From Treponema sp. (GTDB taxonomy: Bacteria; Spirochaetota; Spirochaetia; Treponematales; Breznakiellaceae): a stretch of DNA of 15,402 nucleotides. Below the pieces are notes generated by a model. The model worked only from the letters and a program-made list of their open reading frames with translations, did no database searches and had not been told where the DNA came from. The stretch spans positions 1 through 15,402 of the forward strand of contig JAITAW010000189.1 of the NCBI GenBank assembly GCA_031283905.1. Reading direction: 5' to 3'. Below are positions 1 to 6,933 of the stretch, one piece after another; position 1 is the stretch's first letter, and the number at the start of each line of letters is the position of its first letter. Position numbers and translations under genes: made by a program.

Positions 1-1
1 G

Positions 2-883
2 GAAGATATACCGTTATTAGAAAAATACGCAAATAAAAATAGCGTACAGGGAGAAAACGGATTTATAACTGATTTCTTGGGTATACGGCATTCGCTGGGT
101 AATTGGGGCGAGAATTATAAACATTTAGATGGCGCTCATTTTGAAAATATTCCCATTCCGGATGACGGTTTTCATGCAGAGGCAATAGAATATATTTCAT
201 GTTTTACTTCTATCGAGAACGCGGGTTCCACATACACAATGTTTGAGTTGGGAGCCGGATGGGGGCCATGGATGTCTATTGCGGGGACCGCCACAAAACG
301 CAGGTGGGGGGGGGGGGGGGTAAAACAAAATAACCACAACGGCGTTGAAGGCGAAAATAATAAAATACCACTTATAAAAAAACATTTAACTGCAAATGGA
401 CTCCGCCCTGAGTCAGATGAATTAGTTAGTTCTTTAAACAATGTCAACACAATAATTTATGACGGCGTTGTAAACGCAACCGGAGAAGATATTGCGTTTC
501 CGGAGGTTGGCGTGGACGCTTACGGGGCGTCTTTAGTAGAGAAAACGGTTGCCAGAAGAACACAGCCACTAAAAATTGTTAAAGGATATTCATTCAAAGA
601 TATTTCCGGCGATTATAATCGTATCGACTTTGTGCATTTAGATTTACAAGGGTATGAGATGGAATTTGTTGAAAAGTGTATTGAAACGCTTTCGGAAAAA
701 GTGAAATATATGTTTGTTGGAACCCATACAAGAAAAATTGAGGGAGATTTATTTGAATTCTTATACGCTCACGGCTGGACGCTGTTGAGAGAGAAACCCT
801 GTGAGGTTCATTGGCCGGAAACCGCTCCCGATAGTTTTGTTGATATTACCGTTAAAGACGGCGGCCAGTTTTGGAAAAAATGA
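2..883 (+). CDS. FkbM-family methyltransferase, 5' end cut off by the window
   Basis: Probable S-adenosylmethionine-dependent methyltransferase of the FkbM family, which often O-methylates surface glycans or other sugar products. The frame is open from base 2, so the gene begins to the left; the TTG at 77 is an internal Leu codon, not a start. Visible marks are a SAM-binding motif I (FELGAGWGPW, from base 242), a later HLDLQGYE segment of the D-x-Q-G-x-E type, and a C-terminal VGTHTRKIEGDL-FEFLYAHGW stretch typical of the family. It stops with TGA at 881-883. Just after motif I the frame runs through 15 consecutive G (306-320), encoding W-G-G-G-G-V; downstream homology continues in frame, so this copy is predicted to be ON. 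The substrate is unknown. Family assignment is fairly sure; the role in surface-glycan modification is inference. Confidence 0.8.
   Translation, partial: EDIPLLEKYANKNSVQGENGFITDFLGIRHSLGNWGENYKHLDGAHFENIPIPDDGFHAEAIEYISCFTSIENAGSTYTMFELGAGWGPWMSIAGTATKRRWGGGGVKQNNHNGVEGENNKIPLIKKHLTANGLRPESDELVSSLNNVNTIIYDGVVNATGEDIAFPEVGVDAYGASLVEKTVARRTQPLKIVKGYSFKDISGDYNRIDFVHLDLQGYEMEFVEKCIETLSEKVKYMFVGTHTRKIEGDLFEFLYAHGWTLLREKPCEVHWPETAPDSFVDITVKDGGQFWKK
306..320 (+). repeat. Homopolymeric G15 tract inside a coding region
   Basis: Fifteen uninterrupted G residues lie within the methyltransferase frame, directly after the SAM-binding motif. A gain or loss of one or two G would shift the frame and truncate the enzyme. 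Such poly-G tracts are well known as slipped-strand mispairing switches of surface genes, including in Treponema pallidum and Campylobacter. The tract is certain from the sequence; its role as a switch is inferred. Confidence 0.75.
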
Positions 884-889
884 ACCGCC

Positions 890-990
890 TGTGAGGCGTA
901 CGCTCCAGAATAACCTTTGGTGAAGTTCATCTCGTGACGGGAGGAACCAATCGTCAAAACCATTGCTTCCAGGTCATCCACGCCTGCGCC
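890..990 (-). pseudogene. Scrap of a DUF1566-like protein gene
   Basis: The minus strand reads D-D-W-F-L-P-S-R-D-E-L across about 923-955, followed by F-W-S-V-R-L-T-G-G. The W-F/Y-L-P-S-x-D-E-L signature is characteristic of DUF1566 (Lcl-like) modules, common in treponeme surface proteins. The spacing between the two motifs is far too short and no complete frame surrounds them, so this is a relic, probably after an internal deletion. The call rests on short motifs only. Confidence 0.35.
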
Positions 991-1014
991 GCCCTGCCGT
1001 GACAGGCGTGGATG
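975..1014. repeat. 12-bp perfect inverted repeat (hairpin)
   Basis: catccacgcctg at 975-986 is matched by its exact reverse complement at 1003-1014, with a 16-base GC-rich loop. There is no following T run, so it is not a typical intrinsic terminator. It lies between two decayed minus-strand genes and may be a dispersed repeat unit. Confidence 0.6.
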
Positions 1015-1037
1015 GCGGGTCTCCGCCGGAACCGTGT

Positions 1038-1942
1038 TTATTGCCTTGTAATATAGTCAAGAATAGTTGCCAATCCATCAAGTATAAACATATCTGTTCT
1101 CTGGGAGCCACTAACTGTGTATGTTAAAATAAGTATGTGTCTTTTCTTGATCTGATTGGGAACTGTATCAGAATTTTTATCCAATGTTCCTAAAAAACGA
1201 TTGTAAACGCATAATCATATTGAATAAAATTTTGATCAGATAATCCATCAGTATTTTCAATAAATGAAAGATTTTGTGCAGGTTCGCCGTCAAAAGACAC
1301 TGCAAAATTAACAATTTTATTACCTGTGTCGGTTGAACTTTCCGAAAAACCTTTAGAACCTTTTGCATTTCGTTCAGTCTCCATACTCCAGAATACATTG
1401 CCATCCATATTCCAAACCACAAAATTGTTATTACCGGCCTGCGATTCCAAAAAAAGCTTGCTTCTGTTCGAATTTCATTTCCATGCGCCAAATTCATCTC
1501 CGGAAGAAACATTTAGTTCACTCTGGCTTTTCTGCACAACAATTGCCGTAAGCCAATTATTGCCACCAACTCTTATCGAAGCGGTGTGAGATCCTCCTCC
1601 AGACATATTTAAAGTCAGTGTTCTTTCGTTTAATCTAAGCCTTTTAGAAAACTGACTATCTGCATATAGGTCAAATGCTGTGTTTATTGTTGTACTCTCA
1701 CTTACGCCATTGTCAAAATCTTGATCAACCATTCGAATTATACCTCCAATTTCATTGGAATTGGCATTATATCTTTCGTGTCACCTATATTCATAATTAC
1801 CAGAAGCATTAATTGTTAAATTTATTTTCATGTTTTCGTTATTCCAGATAACCACCCCTGAGCCACGGAATGTAGCATCCGCTTGATTTCTATTTAAGCA
1901 TATGGCGTGAAGGTGAAAACGAAAGCGGGGAATACGGTATCA
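1038..1942 (-). pseudogene. Broken gene for an unrecognised protein of about 300 residues
   Basis: A long minus-strand reading frame is interrupted by TGA at 1781-1783 and at 1475-1477, with the same frame continuing on both sides. Near 1193-1198, a run of six A on the plus strand, the sense frame is lost and continues one frame over (F-L-G-T-L-D-K-N...) to a TAA at 1038-1040. Joined together, the pieces give one polar protein rich in Asn, Ser, Thr and Gly (for example SGGGSHTASIRVGGNNWL), compatible with an extended beta-rich exported or phage-like protein. No signal peptide or clear start is visible and I do not recognise the family. The broken gene is well supported by the collinear pieces. 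The TGA codons are not evidence of recoding, because intact genes in this window (rpoC, the methyltransferase) end in TGA. Confidence 0.55.
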
Positions 1943-1951
1943 GATGTGCAA

Positions 1952-1986
1952 TGCTTGTTAAATTAGTGCGTATAAGTGCGAGCCCT
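1952..1986 (+). repeat. Possible insertion-sequence end relic
   Basis: The 14-mer aaattagtgcgtat here recurs at 9656-9669 at the outer edge of the IS4-family element. Both copies are preceded by gcttgt and followed by a GC-rich stretch containing gcg and gccc. Any isolated 14-mer match could be chance in 15 kb, so the support is the shared flanks plus the position exactly at the broken end of the maturase half-gene. The element's body is absent. Confidence 0.35.
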
Positions 1987-2540
1987 CATACGCTTTTCTT
2001 GCATGATGAAAAACCATCTAAACAGGGAATAAACTGAATATAACGAATATTTTCTTTCAGCACAAAGTCCCCCATTTTTTGCGGATACCGGGCCGTTTCG
2101 TTTGTTAGGACGGTAAGGACATTATACTACGTTGTGGCGTTCTAAAAGCCGCTTGCTTTGCATTACGCGGGAAAAAGGTCCCAATTGATTGCTATCAAGA
2201 CGATTGGAAGCATGCGCGGTTGCATTGCCGTCCAGCGACAGCCCGACAAGGAAATTATTGGTTTTCAAAAAACGCACCATTCATCGGTAAGCGTTAATCC
2301 GTTGATTTGCATAGCGTAAGAAACTTGCGTCTTTTGAGGCTTTTCTTTTACTTGAGAAACAAAAAAATCAAAAAAAGGAAGTCCCGCCAATGTAGACTCC
2401 CCACCCTGGAACGCAAAGGTAATTTTGTTTTAGCAATTGTTAGCATTATAGAAGGCTTTTACCGGAGGGTATTAGAACCAGATCGGCAATTTTAGCACTA
2501 ATTCGACAAAGTAAAAAAAATGGGATATATTTTTTTTCAT
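1986..2540 (-). pseudogene. N-terminal half of a radical-SAM anaerobic sulfatase maturase, decayed
   Basis: Minus-strand pieces in three successive frames reproduce the sulfatase-maturase (anSME) core: ITFAFQGGESTLAGLPFF and T-D-E-W-C-V-F; then F-L-K-T-N-N-F-L-V-G-L-S-L-D-G-N with R-V-M-Q-S-K-R-L-L-E-R-H; then YNVLTVLTNETARYPQK and I-Q-F-I-P-C-L-D-G-F, ending at a TGA at 1986-1988. Members of this family oxidise a Cys or Ser of sulfatases to formylglycine with a radical SAM cluster. The Cx3Cx2C cluster loop that should precede QGGE is not found. A possible old start, M-K-K-N-I-S, lies at 2540, followed by stops, so most of the first ~80 residues are deleted. The end at about 1986 falls in the middle of the gene; the matching SPASM half lies at 10790-11089 on the other strand. 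Confidence 0.75.
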
Positions 2541-2544
2541 GTAG

Positions 2545-2697
2545 CGTATACGGAAAGCCGAGCAGGAAGCCGAGCGGAGAGGAGAGCAAAAAGAACGCAA
2601 ACAACTTTTAGACTTATTGAACCAAAACTACACGGTTGAGCAACTAAAAGAAATCCTGATGCAAGAAGTTAATCAAACCGCCGCACCCTCGCAGTAA
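2545..2697 (+). pseudogene. C-terminal tail of a probable Rpn/PD-(D/E)XK transposase-like protein
   Basis: An open frame of 50 codons from just after TAG (2542-2544) to TAA (2695-2697) encodes a highly charged helix (R-K-A-E-Q-E-A-E-R-R-G-E-Q-K-E-R) followed by L-L-D-L-L-N-Q-N-Y-T-V-E-Q-L-K-E-I-L. This charged-helix-plus-short-helical-motif tail is typical of Rpn-family recombination-promoting nuclease proteins that are abundant in treponemes. No nuclease domain is present, so it is a remnant. The family is inferred from style, not from catalytic motifs. Confidence 0.35.
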
Positions 2698-2791
2698 CGC
2701 CGCTCCGCTCGCCGGTAGATGAACCATGCGCGCGTCATTGGATTTTATAAAAAAGTTGCTACTGACTTTCGGCGTCAGGGTGCGCCGCTAA

Positions 2792-3277
2792 GGTTTTGTC
2801 CACCCCGTTCATATTGATGCCGTATCCGATGATTTTATGCGCCGTATCGAGAAGATTGCCTACTTATATGAGGCGAAGCGCCTGGTTGACTTGATAATCC
2901 GCCGCTACTGCGCGTTGGTAAAAGAATTTTCGCTGAGGGATTATTCGCCCTTTATCAGAAACATCATCAATCACGTGGATTTTAACGTGGGGGAAGCGCT
3001 TTCGGTCAAGATTTTGGCGAAAAAATTCAAGGTAAGTCCGGGCAACCTTTCCGTCCAATTCAGGCGGGAGAAAGGGATGGCCCTGACCGGTTACATCAAT
3101 GCCAAACGCCTTGAACGGGCAAAATCGATGCTGCACGGGTCCGGTTTGTATGTCCAAGAAATAGCGGAACAGTGCGGCTTCCTTAACATCAACTATTTCA
3201 GCCGCCTTTTTAAGCGCCGCTTCGGTGTATCGCCGCTGGAATTCCGCAAAAAAACGGCAACGCTGCATAAGTTATAA
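2792..3277 (+). pseudogene. AraC-family transcription regulator, C-terminal part only
   Basis: The frame is open from 2792 (after TAA at 2789-2791) and encodes V-H-P-V-H-I-D, then IEKIAYLYEAKRL, then R-R-Y-C-A-L-V-K-E-F, the linker usually found before the DNA-binding domain of AraC regulators with large sensory N-terminal parts. The two helix-turn-helix units follow: SVKILAKKFKVSPGNLSVQF and I-A-E-Q-C-G-F-L-N-I-N-Y-F-S-R-L-F-K-R-R-F-G-V-S-P, the canonical AraC/XylS signature. The only in-frame ATG (2837) lies within the conserved linker, so the N-terminal ligand or receiver part is missing rather than simply short. The DNA-binding domain itself looks undamaged, so a small protein started at 2837 cannot be ruled out, but no good ribosome-binding site precedes it. 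A truncated relic is the likelier reading. Confidence 0.65.
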
Positions 3278-3444
3278 AACTCCCTGCAACACGACTTTTC
3301 ATGAATAGGCATACGGTTATGCGGTCATTTTGTTACTTCTTACCCTAAATATCCTCGAATTTTCAGAGTATTCAAGGGAAGCTTTTTGTTCTTTTTCATG
3401 TAAATTGCGCGTTTATCGTATATAGAAAGAGGTTTCACCGGCTT
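3278..3444. other. Intergenic, no gene seen
   Basis: About 170 AT-rich bases follow the AraC fragment. No coding frame, tRNA or strong terminator was found here; the palindrome cluster begins at 3445. Confidence 0.5.
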
Positions 3445-3548
3445 GGTTTTGGGAAAAGAACGGTCTGAACGGACTTTAGTCCGGCCTGCTTTTTCCCATT
3501 AAATCTAAGGCTGTTTCCCAAAACCGTTGCTTTGCGCGTTTTGGGAAA
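3445..3548. repeat. Three-part palindrome cluster with mutually exclusive pairings
   Basis: ggttttgggaaa occurs at 3445-3456, its exact complement tttcccaaaacc at 3514-3525, and gttttgggaaa again at 3538-3548. The middle copy can pair with either outer copy (12 bp or 11 bp), and gggaaaa at 3451-3457 can also pair with ttttccc at 3491-3497 around a small cggact-tt-agtccg hairpin. The 3514-3548 hairpin lies 26 bases beyond the 3' end of the minus-strand tRNA and may help end that transcript, though no T run follows. Regulation by switching is possible but unproven. Confidence 0.5.
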
Positions 3549-3573
3549 ACTTCAATAGGGACAATTATAGTTA

Positions 3574-3644
3574 AGCGGCTGATGGGAGTCGAACACACGG
3601 CTCCAGCTTGGAAGGCTGGGGTATTACCGTTATACGACAGCCGC
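3574..3644 (-). tRNA. tRNA-Gly, anticodon TCC
   Basis: Read on the minus strand, the 7-bp acceptor stem GCGGCTG pairs with CAGCCGC, leaving discriminator T. The anticodon arm is CCAGC-CTTCCAA-GCTGG, giving anticodon TCC, which reads GGA (and GGG) glycine codons. The T arm contains GTTCGACTC with a pairing stem. The CCA end is not encoded, so it must be added by nucleotidyltransferase. The gene is 71 nt long, is transcribed away from asnS, and has its own promoter upstream. Confidence 0.95.
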
Positions 3645-3656
3645 TAATAGTGAAGT

Positions 3657-3685
3657 ACTATACGGCATTGTCTTATTTTTGTCAA
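3657..3685 (-). promoter_or_regulatory. Sigma-70 promoter of tRNA-Gly
   Basis: On the minus strand a perfect -35 TTGACA (3685-3680) is followed after exactly 17 bases by TATAGT (3662-3657), one mismatch from consensus. It lies 12 bases before the tRNA 5' end, right for initiation a few bases upstream of the mature tRNA. Confidence 0.85.
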
Positions 3686-3691
3686 GCGCGG

Positions 3692-3719
3692 CTGTTCCAA
3701 AATTTCGATTTTTGGGACT
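3692..3719. repeat. Palindrome of the ctgttccaaaa type
   Basis: ctgttccaaaat, a tttcg loop and atttttgggac form an imperfect hairpin. Its arm resembles arms at 3511-3525 and 11110-11122, suggesting a small dispersed palindromic repeat. It sits just upstream of the tRNA promoter. Confidence 0.4.
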
Positions 3720-3773
3720 GTTTCTTTGGGTTTAGCGTCAAACCGGACTTACCCTGTCTTCCAAGAGCTTGGA

Positions 3774-3802
3774 TTGTTCAAACGCAAGAATCGCGTTATA
3801 CT
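3774..3802 (+). promoter_or_regulatory. Putative asnS promoter directly abutting the start codon
   Basis: A -10 TATACT (3797-3802, five of six matches) lies 17 bases after a weak -35 TTGTTC (3774-3779). Only six bases separate the -10 from the asnS ATG, so transcription should begin at or within a base or two of that ATG. No Shine-Dalgarno sequence is present in those bases. The promoter is predicted from sequence only. Confidence 0.5.
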
Positions 3803-3808
3803 ACCCCT

Positions 3809-5230
3809 ATGGTTGATCTTATAAAAGATATTTTGCGTTTTAATCCTGAAGGACAGCCGGTGATTGTCCGAGGCTGGGTGAGGACAAAGCGGGAACTGAA
3901 AAACCTCGTCTTTGTCGAGGTGAATGACGGCTCCTGTTTCGTCGGCATCCAATGTACGTTTGACAAAACGCCGTTTGACAGACGGGAGACGGGCGTGGCG
4001 GCCGCAAGCGCGGCGGTTGAGGTTCTCTCCGCGCTGAAAACAGGCGCTTCGGTTGAAATACGGGGAAATCTTATGCCGTCTCCGGCCGCGGGGCAGTCTT
4101 CCGAGGTGTCCGGGCAGGAAATCAGCCTTATCGGGGACGCGGAGAACTATCCTTTGCAGAAGAAGCGGCACTCCTTCGAGTTTCTGCGGGAGATTGCCCA
4201 CCTCCGGCCAAGGACGAATACTTTCGGGGCGGTCGCCCGTGTACGCGGCGCTCTCGCCTATGCGGTGCATGAGTTTTTCCGGAAGAGATATTTTCACTAT
4301 ATACACACGCCCATTATAACCGCGAATGACGCCGAGGGCGCGGGAGCCATGTTTCAGGTAACAACGCTGGATATGGAGAAGGCGATCCGTGACAACGGAC
4401 AGGGGACGCCGCCGGATTTCCACATGGATTTCTTTGGGAAAAAGACATTTCTCACCGTTTCAGGACAGTTGGAAGCCGAGACCTACGCGACCGCGCTTTC
4501 CCGCGTGTATACCTTTGGACCCACATTCCGTGCGGAGAACTCCAACACCGCCCGCCACTTGGCGGAATTCTGGATGGTGGAGCCGGAAGCGGCGTTTGCG
4601 GATCTGCGCGACAATATGGAGTTGGCTGAGGATTTCCTTAAGGCGCTTCTTGCCTATGCGCTTGACAACTGCGGCGAAGACCTCGCTTTTTTTGACGCGC
4701 ATGTTGAAAAAGGTATTGTCGCATCCATGGAAGCGGTCGTGAACGCTCAATTCACCCATATTTCCTATACGGATGCGGTGAAAGAACTGGAGAAATACGC
4801 AGACGGCTTCGAGTTCAAGCCGTCATGGGGATGCGATCTCCAGAGCGAGCATGAAAAATTTCTGACCGAAAAAGTCGCGCGCGGTCCGGTGATCGTTACC
4901 GATTATCCTAAGGAGATAAAGGCGTTTTATATGAAGATGAACGATGACGGGAAAACCGTGCGGGCGATGGATGTACTGGCGCCGCGACTTGGGGAGATCA
5001 TCGGAGGTAGCCAGCGTGAGGATAATCTGGAGAAGCTGGAGAAGCGTATGGCGGAACTCGGCATGAAAACGGAAAGTTATTGGTGGTATCTCGACCTCCG
5101 GCGTTTCGGCAGCACGCCTCATTCGGGTTTCGGGATGGGTTTTGACAGGCTCGTGCAGTACGTTACTGGCATGGCAAACATACGCGATGTTATCCCCTAT
5201 CCCAGGGCCGTAGGGCTGGCGGAATTTTAG
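3809..5230 (+). CDS. asnS: Asparagine--tRNA ligase (AsnRS)
   Basis: Charges tRNA-Asn with asparagine using ATP, in the cytoplasm; a class IIb aminoacyl-tRNA synthetase. The product is 473 residues, close to the usual ~465. Residues ~17-115 form the OB-fold anticodon-binding domain (V-I-V-R-G-W-V-R-T, VEVNDGS). The catalytic domain carries motif 2 (FRAENSNTARHLAEFWMVEPE-like, residues 240-260) and motif 3 (G-F-G-M-G-F-D-R-L, 440-448), with the family's TVSGQLEAE at 216-224. The N before T in motif 2 and the SGQLE context favour AsnRS over AspRS. I chose the ATG at 3809 because the protein begins there like other AsnRS; the longer frame back to 3608 runs through the tRNA gene. There is no ribosome-binding site; see the adjacent promoter. 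The ybdG-type gene follows after 33 bases and is probably co-transcribed. Confidence 0.95.
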   Translation: MVDLIKDILRFNPEGQPVIVRGWVRTKRELKNLVFVEVNDGSCFVGIQCTFDKTPFDRRETGVAAASAAVEVLSALKTGASVEIRGNLMPSPAAGQSSEVSGQEISLIGDAENYPLQKKRHSFEFLREIAHLRPRTNTFGAVARVRGALAYAVHEFFRKRYFHYIHTPIITANDAEGAGAMFQVTTLDMEKAIRDNGQGTPPDFHMDFFGKKTFLTVSGQLEAETYATALSRVYTFGPTFRAENSNTARHLAEFWMVEPEAAFADLRDNMELAEDFLKALLAYALDNCGEDLAFFDAHVEKGIVASMEAVVNAQFTHISYTDAVKELEKYADGFEFKPSWGCDLQSEHEKFLTEKVARGPVIVTDYPKEIKAFYMKMNDDGKTVRAMDVLAPRLGEIIGGSQREDNLEKLEKRMAELGMKTESYWWYLDLRRFGSTPHSGFGMGFDRLVQYVTGMANIRDVIPYPRAVGLAEF

Positions 5231-5263
5231 TCAACGTGCGAAAAGTTCAAGAGGTAAGAAGAA

Positions 5264-6556
5264 ATGTCTAGTATTATCAACGGCGTATTGGGACGTTTTT
5301 GGGAAGATCTCCGGGTACCCGGCGAGTGGACGGGGCGGCTCAATGATGCGACGGCGTTGCTTATATTCATCGCCGTCATATTAATCGCTACGAAACTATC
5401 TTCTATACTCGTTTTATTCAGCGTACACCACATTGTTAGAAAGAGCAAAACAACGTGGGACGACAAACTGATGGAAAGCCGCTTTTTTATCCGGCTTTCC
5501 CGCATCATACCCGCGCTCATAGCCTATGCGCTTATTCCCGACTTCTTGGCACCCGGCGGCGGCGTGGATGTTTTTGTTCGCCGCCTCATCATTGCGTATA
5601 TAGAGGGTATGTCCGCGCATATCTGCGCGGCTTTTCTTGACGGCGTTAATCTGATTTACCGGAGCGATGCCGAGGAAATATCAAAACGGAAGCCGATTAA
5701 GGGGTACATTCAGCTTGTTAAGGTGTTTTTGTACATTGTAGGTGTTATTCTGGCGGTGACAACCGTGGTAAACGTATCGCCGTTGGGCATTTTAAGCGGC
5801 ATTGGCGCCATGAGCGCAGTGCTTATGCTGGTTTTCAAGGACGCGATCCTCGGATTTGTTTCCAGTATGCAGCTTTCCGGCAATGACATGGTGCGTATCG
5901 GCGACTGGATCGAGATGCCGGCTTACAATGCCGACGGCGATGTTATCGACATCACCCTGCAATCCGTGAAGGTACAGAACTGGGACAAGACGATCACTAC
6001 GATTCCCATTTACGCGCTGGTGTCCGACAGTTTTAAAAACTGGCGCGGTATGAGCGAATCCGGCGGGCGGCGCATCAAGCGGTCAATCTCTATTGACATG
6101 CGCTCGGTACGATTTCTTACCACGGAGGAAATCACGCGATTGTCCGCGCTTCCGCCGCTTGCGGAGTACATGAAAAACAAGCTCGCCGAAATAACCGAAT
6201 ACAACAGGAGTCTCAATATTGCCGAAGACGATTACATCTCCGGCAAGCATTTGACGAACATCGGTACCTACCGCGCCTATACCGAAGCCTATTTGCAAGC
6301 GCTGCCCCAAGCCGCAAAGAATATGAGCAACATGGTGCGCTACCTTCAGCCCAATGAAAACGGTTTGCAAATGGAGATATACCTTTTCAGCGCGGACAAA
6401 ATTTGGGTGAACTATGAGCGTATTCAGGCGGACATCATCGATCACCTGTTGGCGCTCCTCCCTGAATTCGGACTCAAGGTGTTTCAGAATCCTTCCGGCG
6501 GCGATGTACAAATGATTGCGGAAAAACTGGGAGCCGCCGCCATCTCAAGGCTTTAG
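5264..6556 (+). CDS. ybdG: Mechanosensitive channel, MscS superfamily, YbdG type
   Basis: Inner-membrane channel of the MscS superfamily that opens under membrane tension and protects against hypo-osmotic shock. The 430-residue product has about five hydrophobic segments (roughly 29-53, 72-94, 103-131, 150-170, 175-205). The last is the pore-lining helix GILSGIGAMSAVLMLVFKDA, followed by LGFVSSMQLSGNDMVRIGDW and the beta domain. V-K-V-Q-N-W-D-K-T-I-T-T-I-P and DSFKNWRGMSESGGRRIKRS match E. coli YbdG almost word for word, including the extended C-terminal domain, so it belongs to the YbdG subgroup rather than MscS itself. A good ribosome-binding site (aagagg...agaag) precedes the ATG. It lies 33 bases after asnS, suggesting an operon, and ends before a strong hairpin. 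Confidence 0.93.
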   Translation: MSSIINGVLGRFWEDLRVPGEWTGRLNDATALLIFIAVILIATKLSSILVLFSVHHIVRKSKTTWDDKLMESRFFIRLSRIIPALIAYALIPDFLAPGGGVDVFVRRLIIAYIEGMSAHICAAFLDGVNLIYRSDAEEISKRKPIKGYIQLVKVFLYIVGVILAVTTVVNVSPLGILSGIGAMSAVLMLVFKDAILGFVSSMQLSGNDMVRIGDWIEMPAYNADGDVIDITLQSVKVQNWDKTITTIPIYALVSDSFKNWRGMSESGGRRIKRSISIDMRSVRFLTTEEITRLSALPPLAEYMKNKLAEITEYNRSLNIAEDDYISGKHLTNIGTYRAYTEAYLQALPQAAKNMSNMVRYLQPNENGLQMEIYLFSADKIWVNYERIQADIIDHLLALLPEFGLKVFQNPSGGDVQMIAEKLGAAAISRL

Positions 6557-6603
6557 CGAGGGAAGCGGTGTTATTATAAATGAGCTGCCCCACTCCGAAG
6601 GGC

Positions 6604-6647
6604 AATGAACCACCCCGCCGCAGAGCGCTCCGGCGGGGTGGTTCATT
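6604..6647 (+). terminator. Perfect 17-bp stem, likely terminator after ybdG
   Basis: aatgaaccaccccgccg (6604-6620) is exactly complementary to 6631-6647 across a 10-base loop that contains the palindrome gagcgctc. It begins 47 bases after the ybdG stop. The strong GC core supports transcription stop, but no T run follows on either strand, so a Rho-dependent block, an RNA-stabilising hairpin or a dispersed palindromic element are alternatives. Confidence 0.55.
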
Positions 6648-6656
6648 AAACTCAAC

Positions 6657-6783
6657 AAAAATTGTTATTTACCACTCCATTATAAAGATTAACAAGAGAG
6701 GTATAAGCGACCATGAGAATTACGAGGCATACACTAAATCAGGCGCCTATAATCGGGTATATGTGAAGGTATAATTGCGTACG
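6657..6783 (+). other. Intergenic; one possible leader-size frame
   Basis: No real gene was recognised. An 18-codon frame (atg at 6713, tga ending at 6766, beginning M-R-I-T-R-H-T) follows a GAGAGG ribosome-binding-like site at 6696-6701. It could be chance, or the start of a gene lost downstream. Confidence 0.2.
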
Positions 6784-6930
6784 TTATATTGTTTCATTAG
6801 TTTCTATTTGATCAATAACATATTTGAAATCATTTCTACCAAACCTTATTAAACGACAAATTCCCACCTCAAGTTCGGCATTTGGGTCTCCATTCCAATT
6901 TGTTTTGAAGCCAATAATGTCGATAAAATT
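6784..6930 (-). pseudogene. 3' end of an unrecognised gene
   Basis: A 48-codon minus-strand frame encodes N-F-I-D-I-I-G-F-K-T-N-W-N-G-D-P-N-A then EVGICRLIRFGRNDFKYVID and Q-I-E-T-N-E-T-I, ending at TAA (6784-6786). Composition and AT-rich codon use look like genuine coding sequence, unlike the GC-rich stretch to its right, where a TAA (6931-6933) breaks the frame and no start exists. It is therefore a probable C-terminal remnant. I do not recognise the family. Confidence 0.4.
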
Positions 6931-6933
6931 TTA

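Noticed and set aside
77..79. TTG at 77 as the start of the methyltransferase
   Set aside because: The frame is open to the window edge and the preceding residues (G-F-I-T-D-F-L) fit the FkbM family, so the gene starts further left.
1475..1783. In-frame TGA codons at 1475-1477 and 1781-1783 that could read as Trp, hinting at recoding
   Set aside because: Intact genes here (rpoC, the methyltransferase) end in TGA, and this gene also has a frameshift, so ordinary decay explains it.
3608..3808. Longer asnS frame starting at 3608
   Set aside because: The extension runs through the tRNA-Gly gene and its promoter, and AsnRS homology begins at the ATG at 3809.
3445..3808. T-box or other tRNA-sensing leader for asnS
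   Set aside because: No T-box sequence or specifier arrangement was found, the tRNA gene is on the opposite strand, and the predicted promoter leaves no leader.
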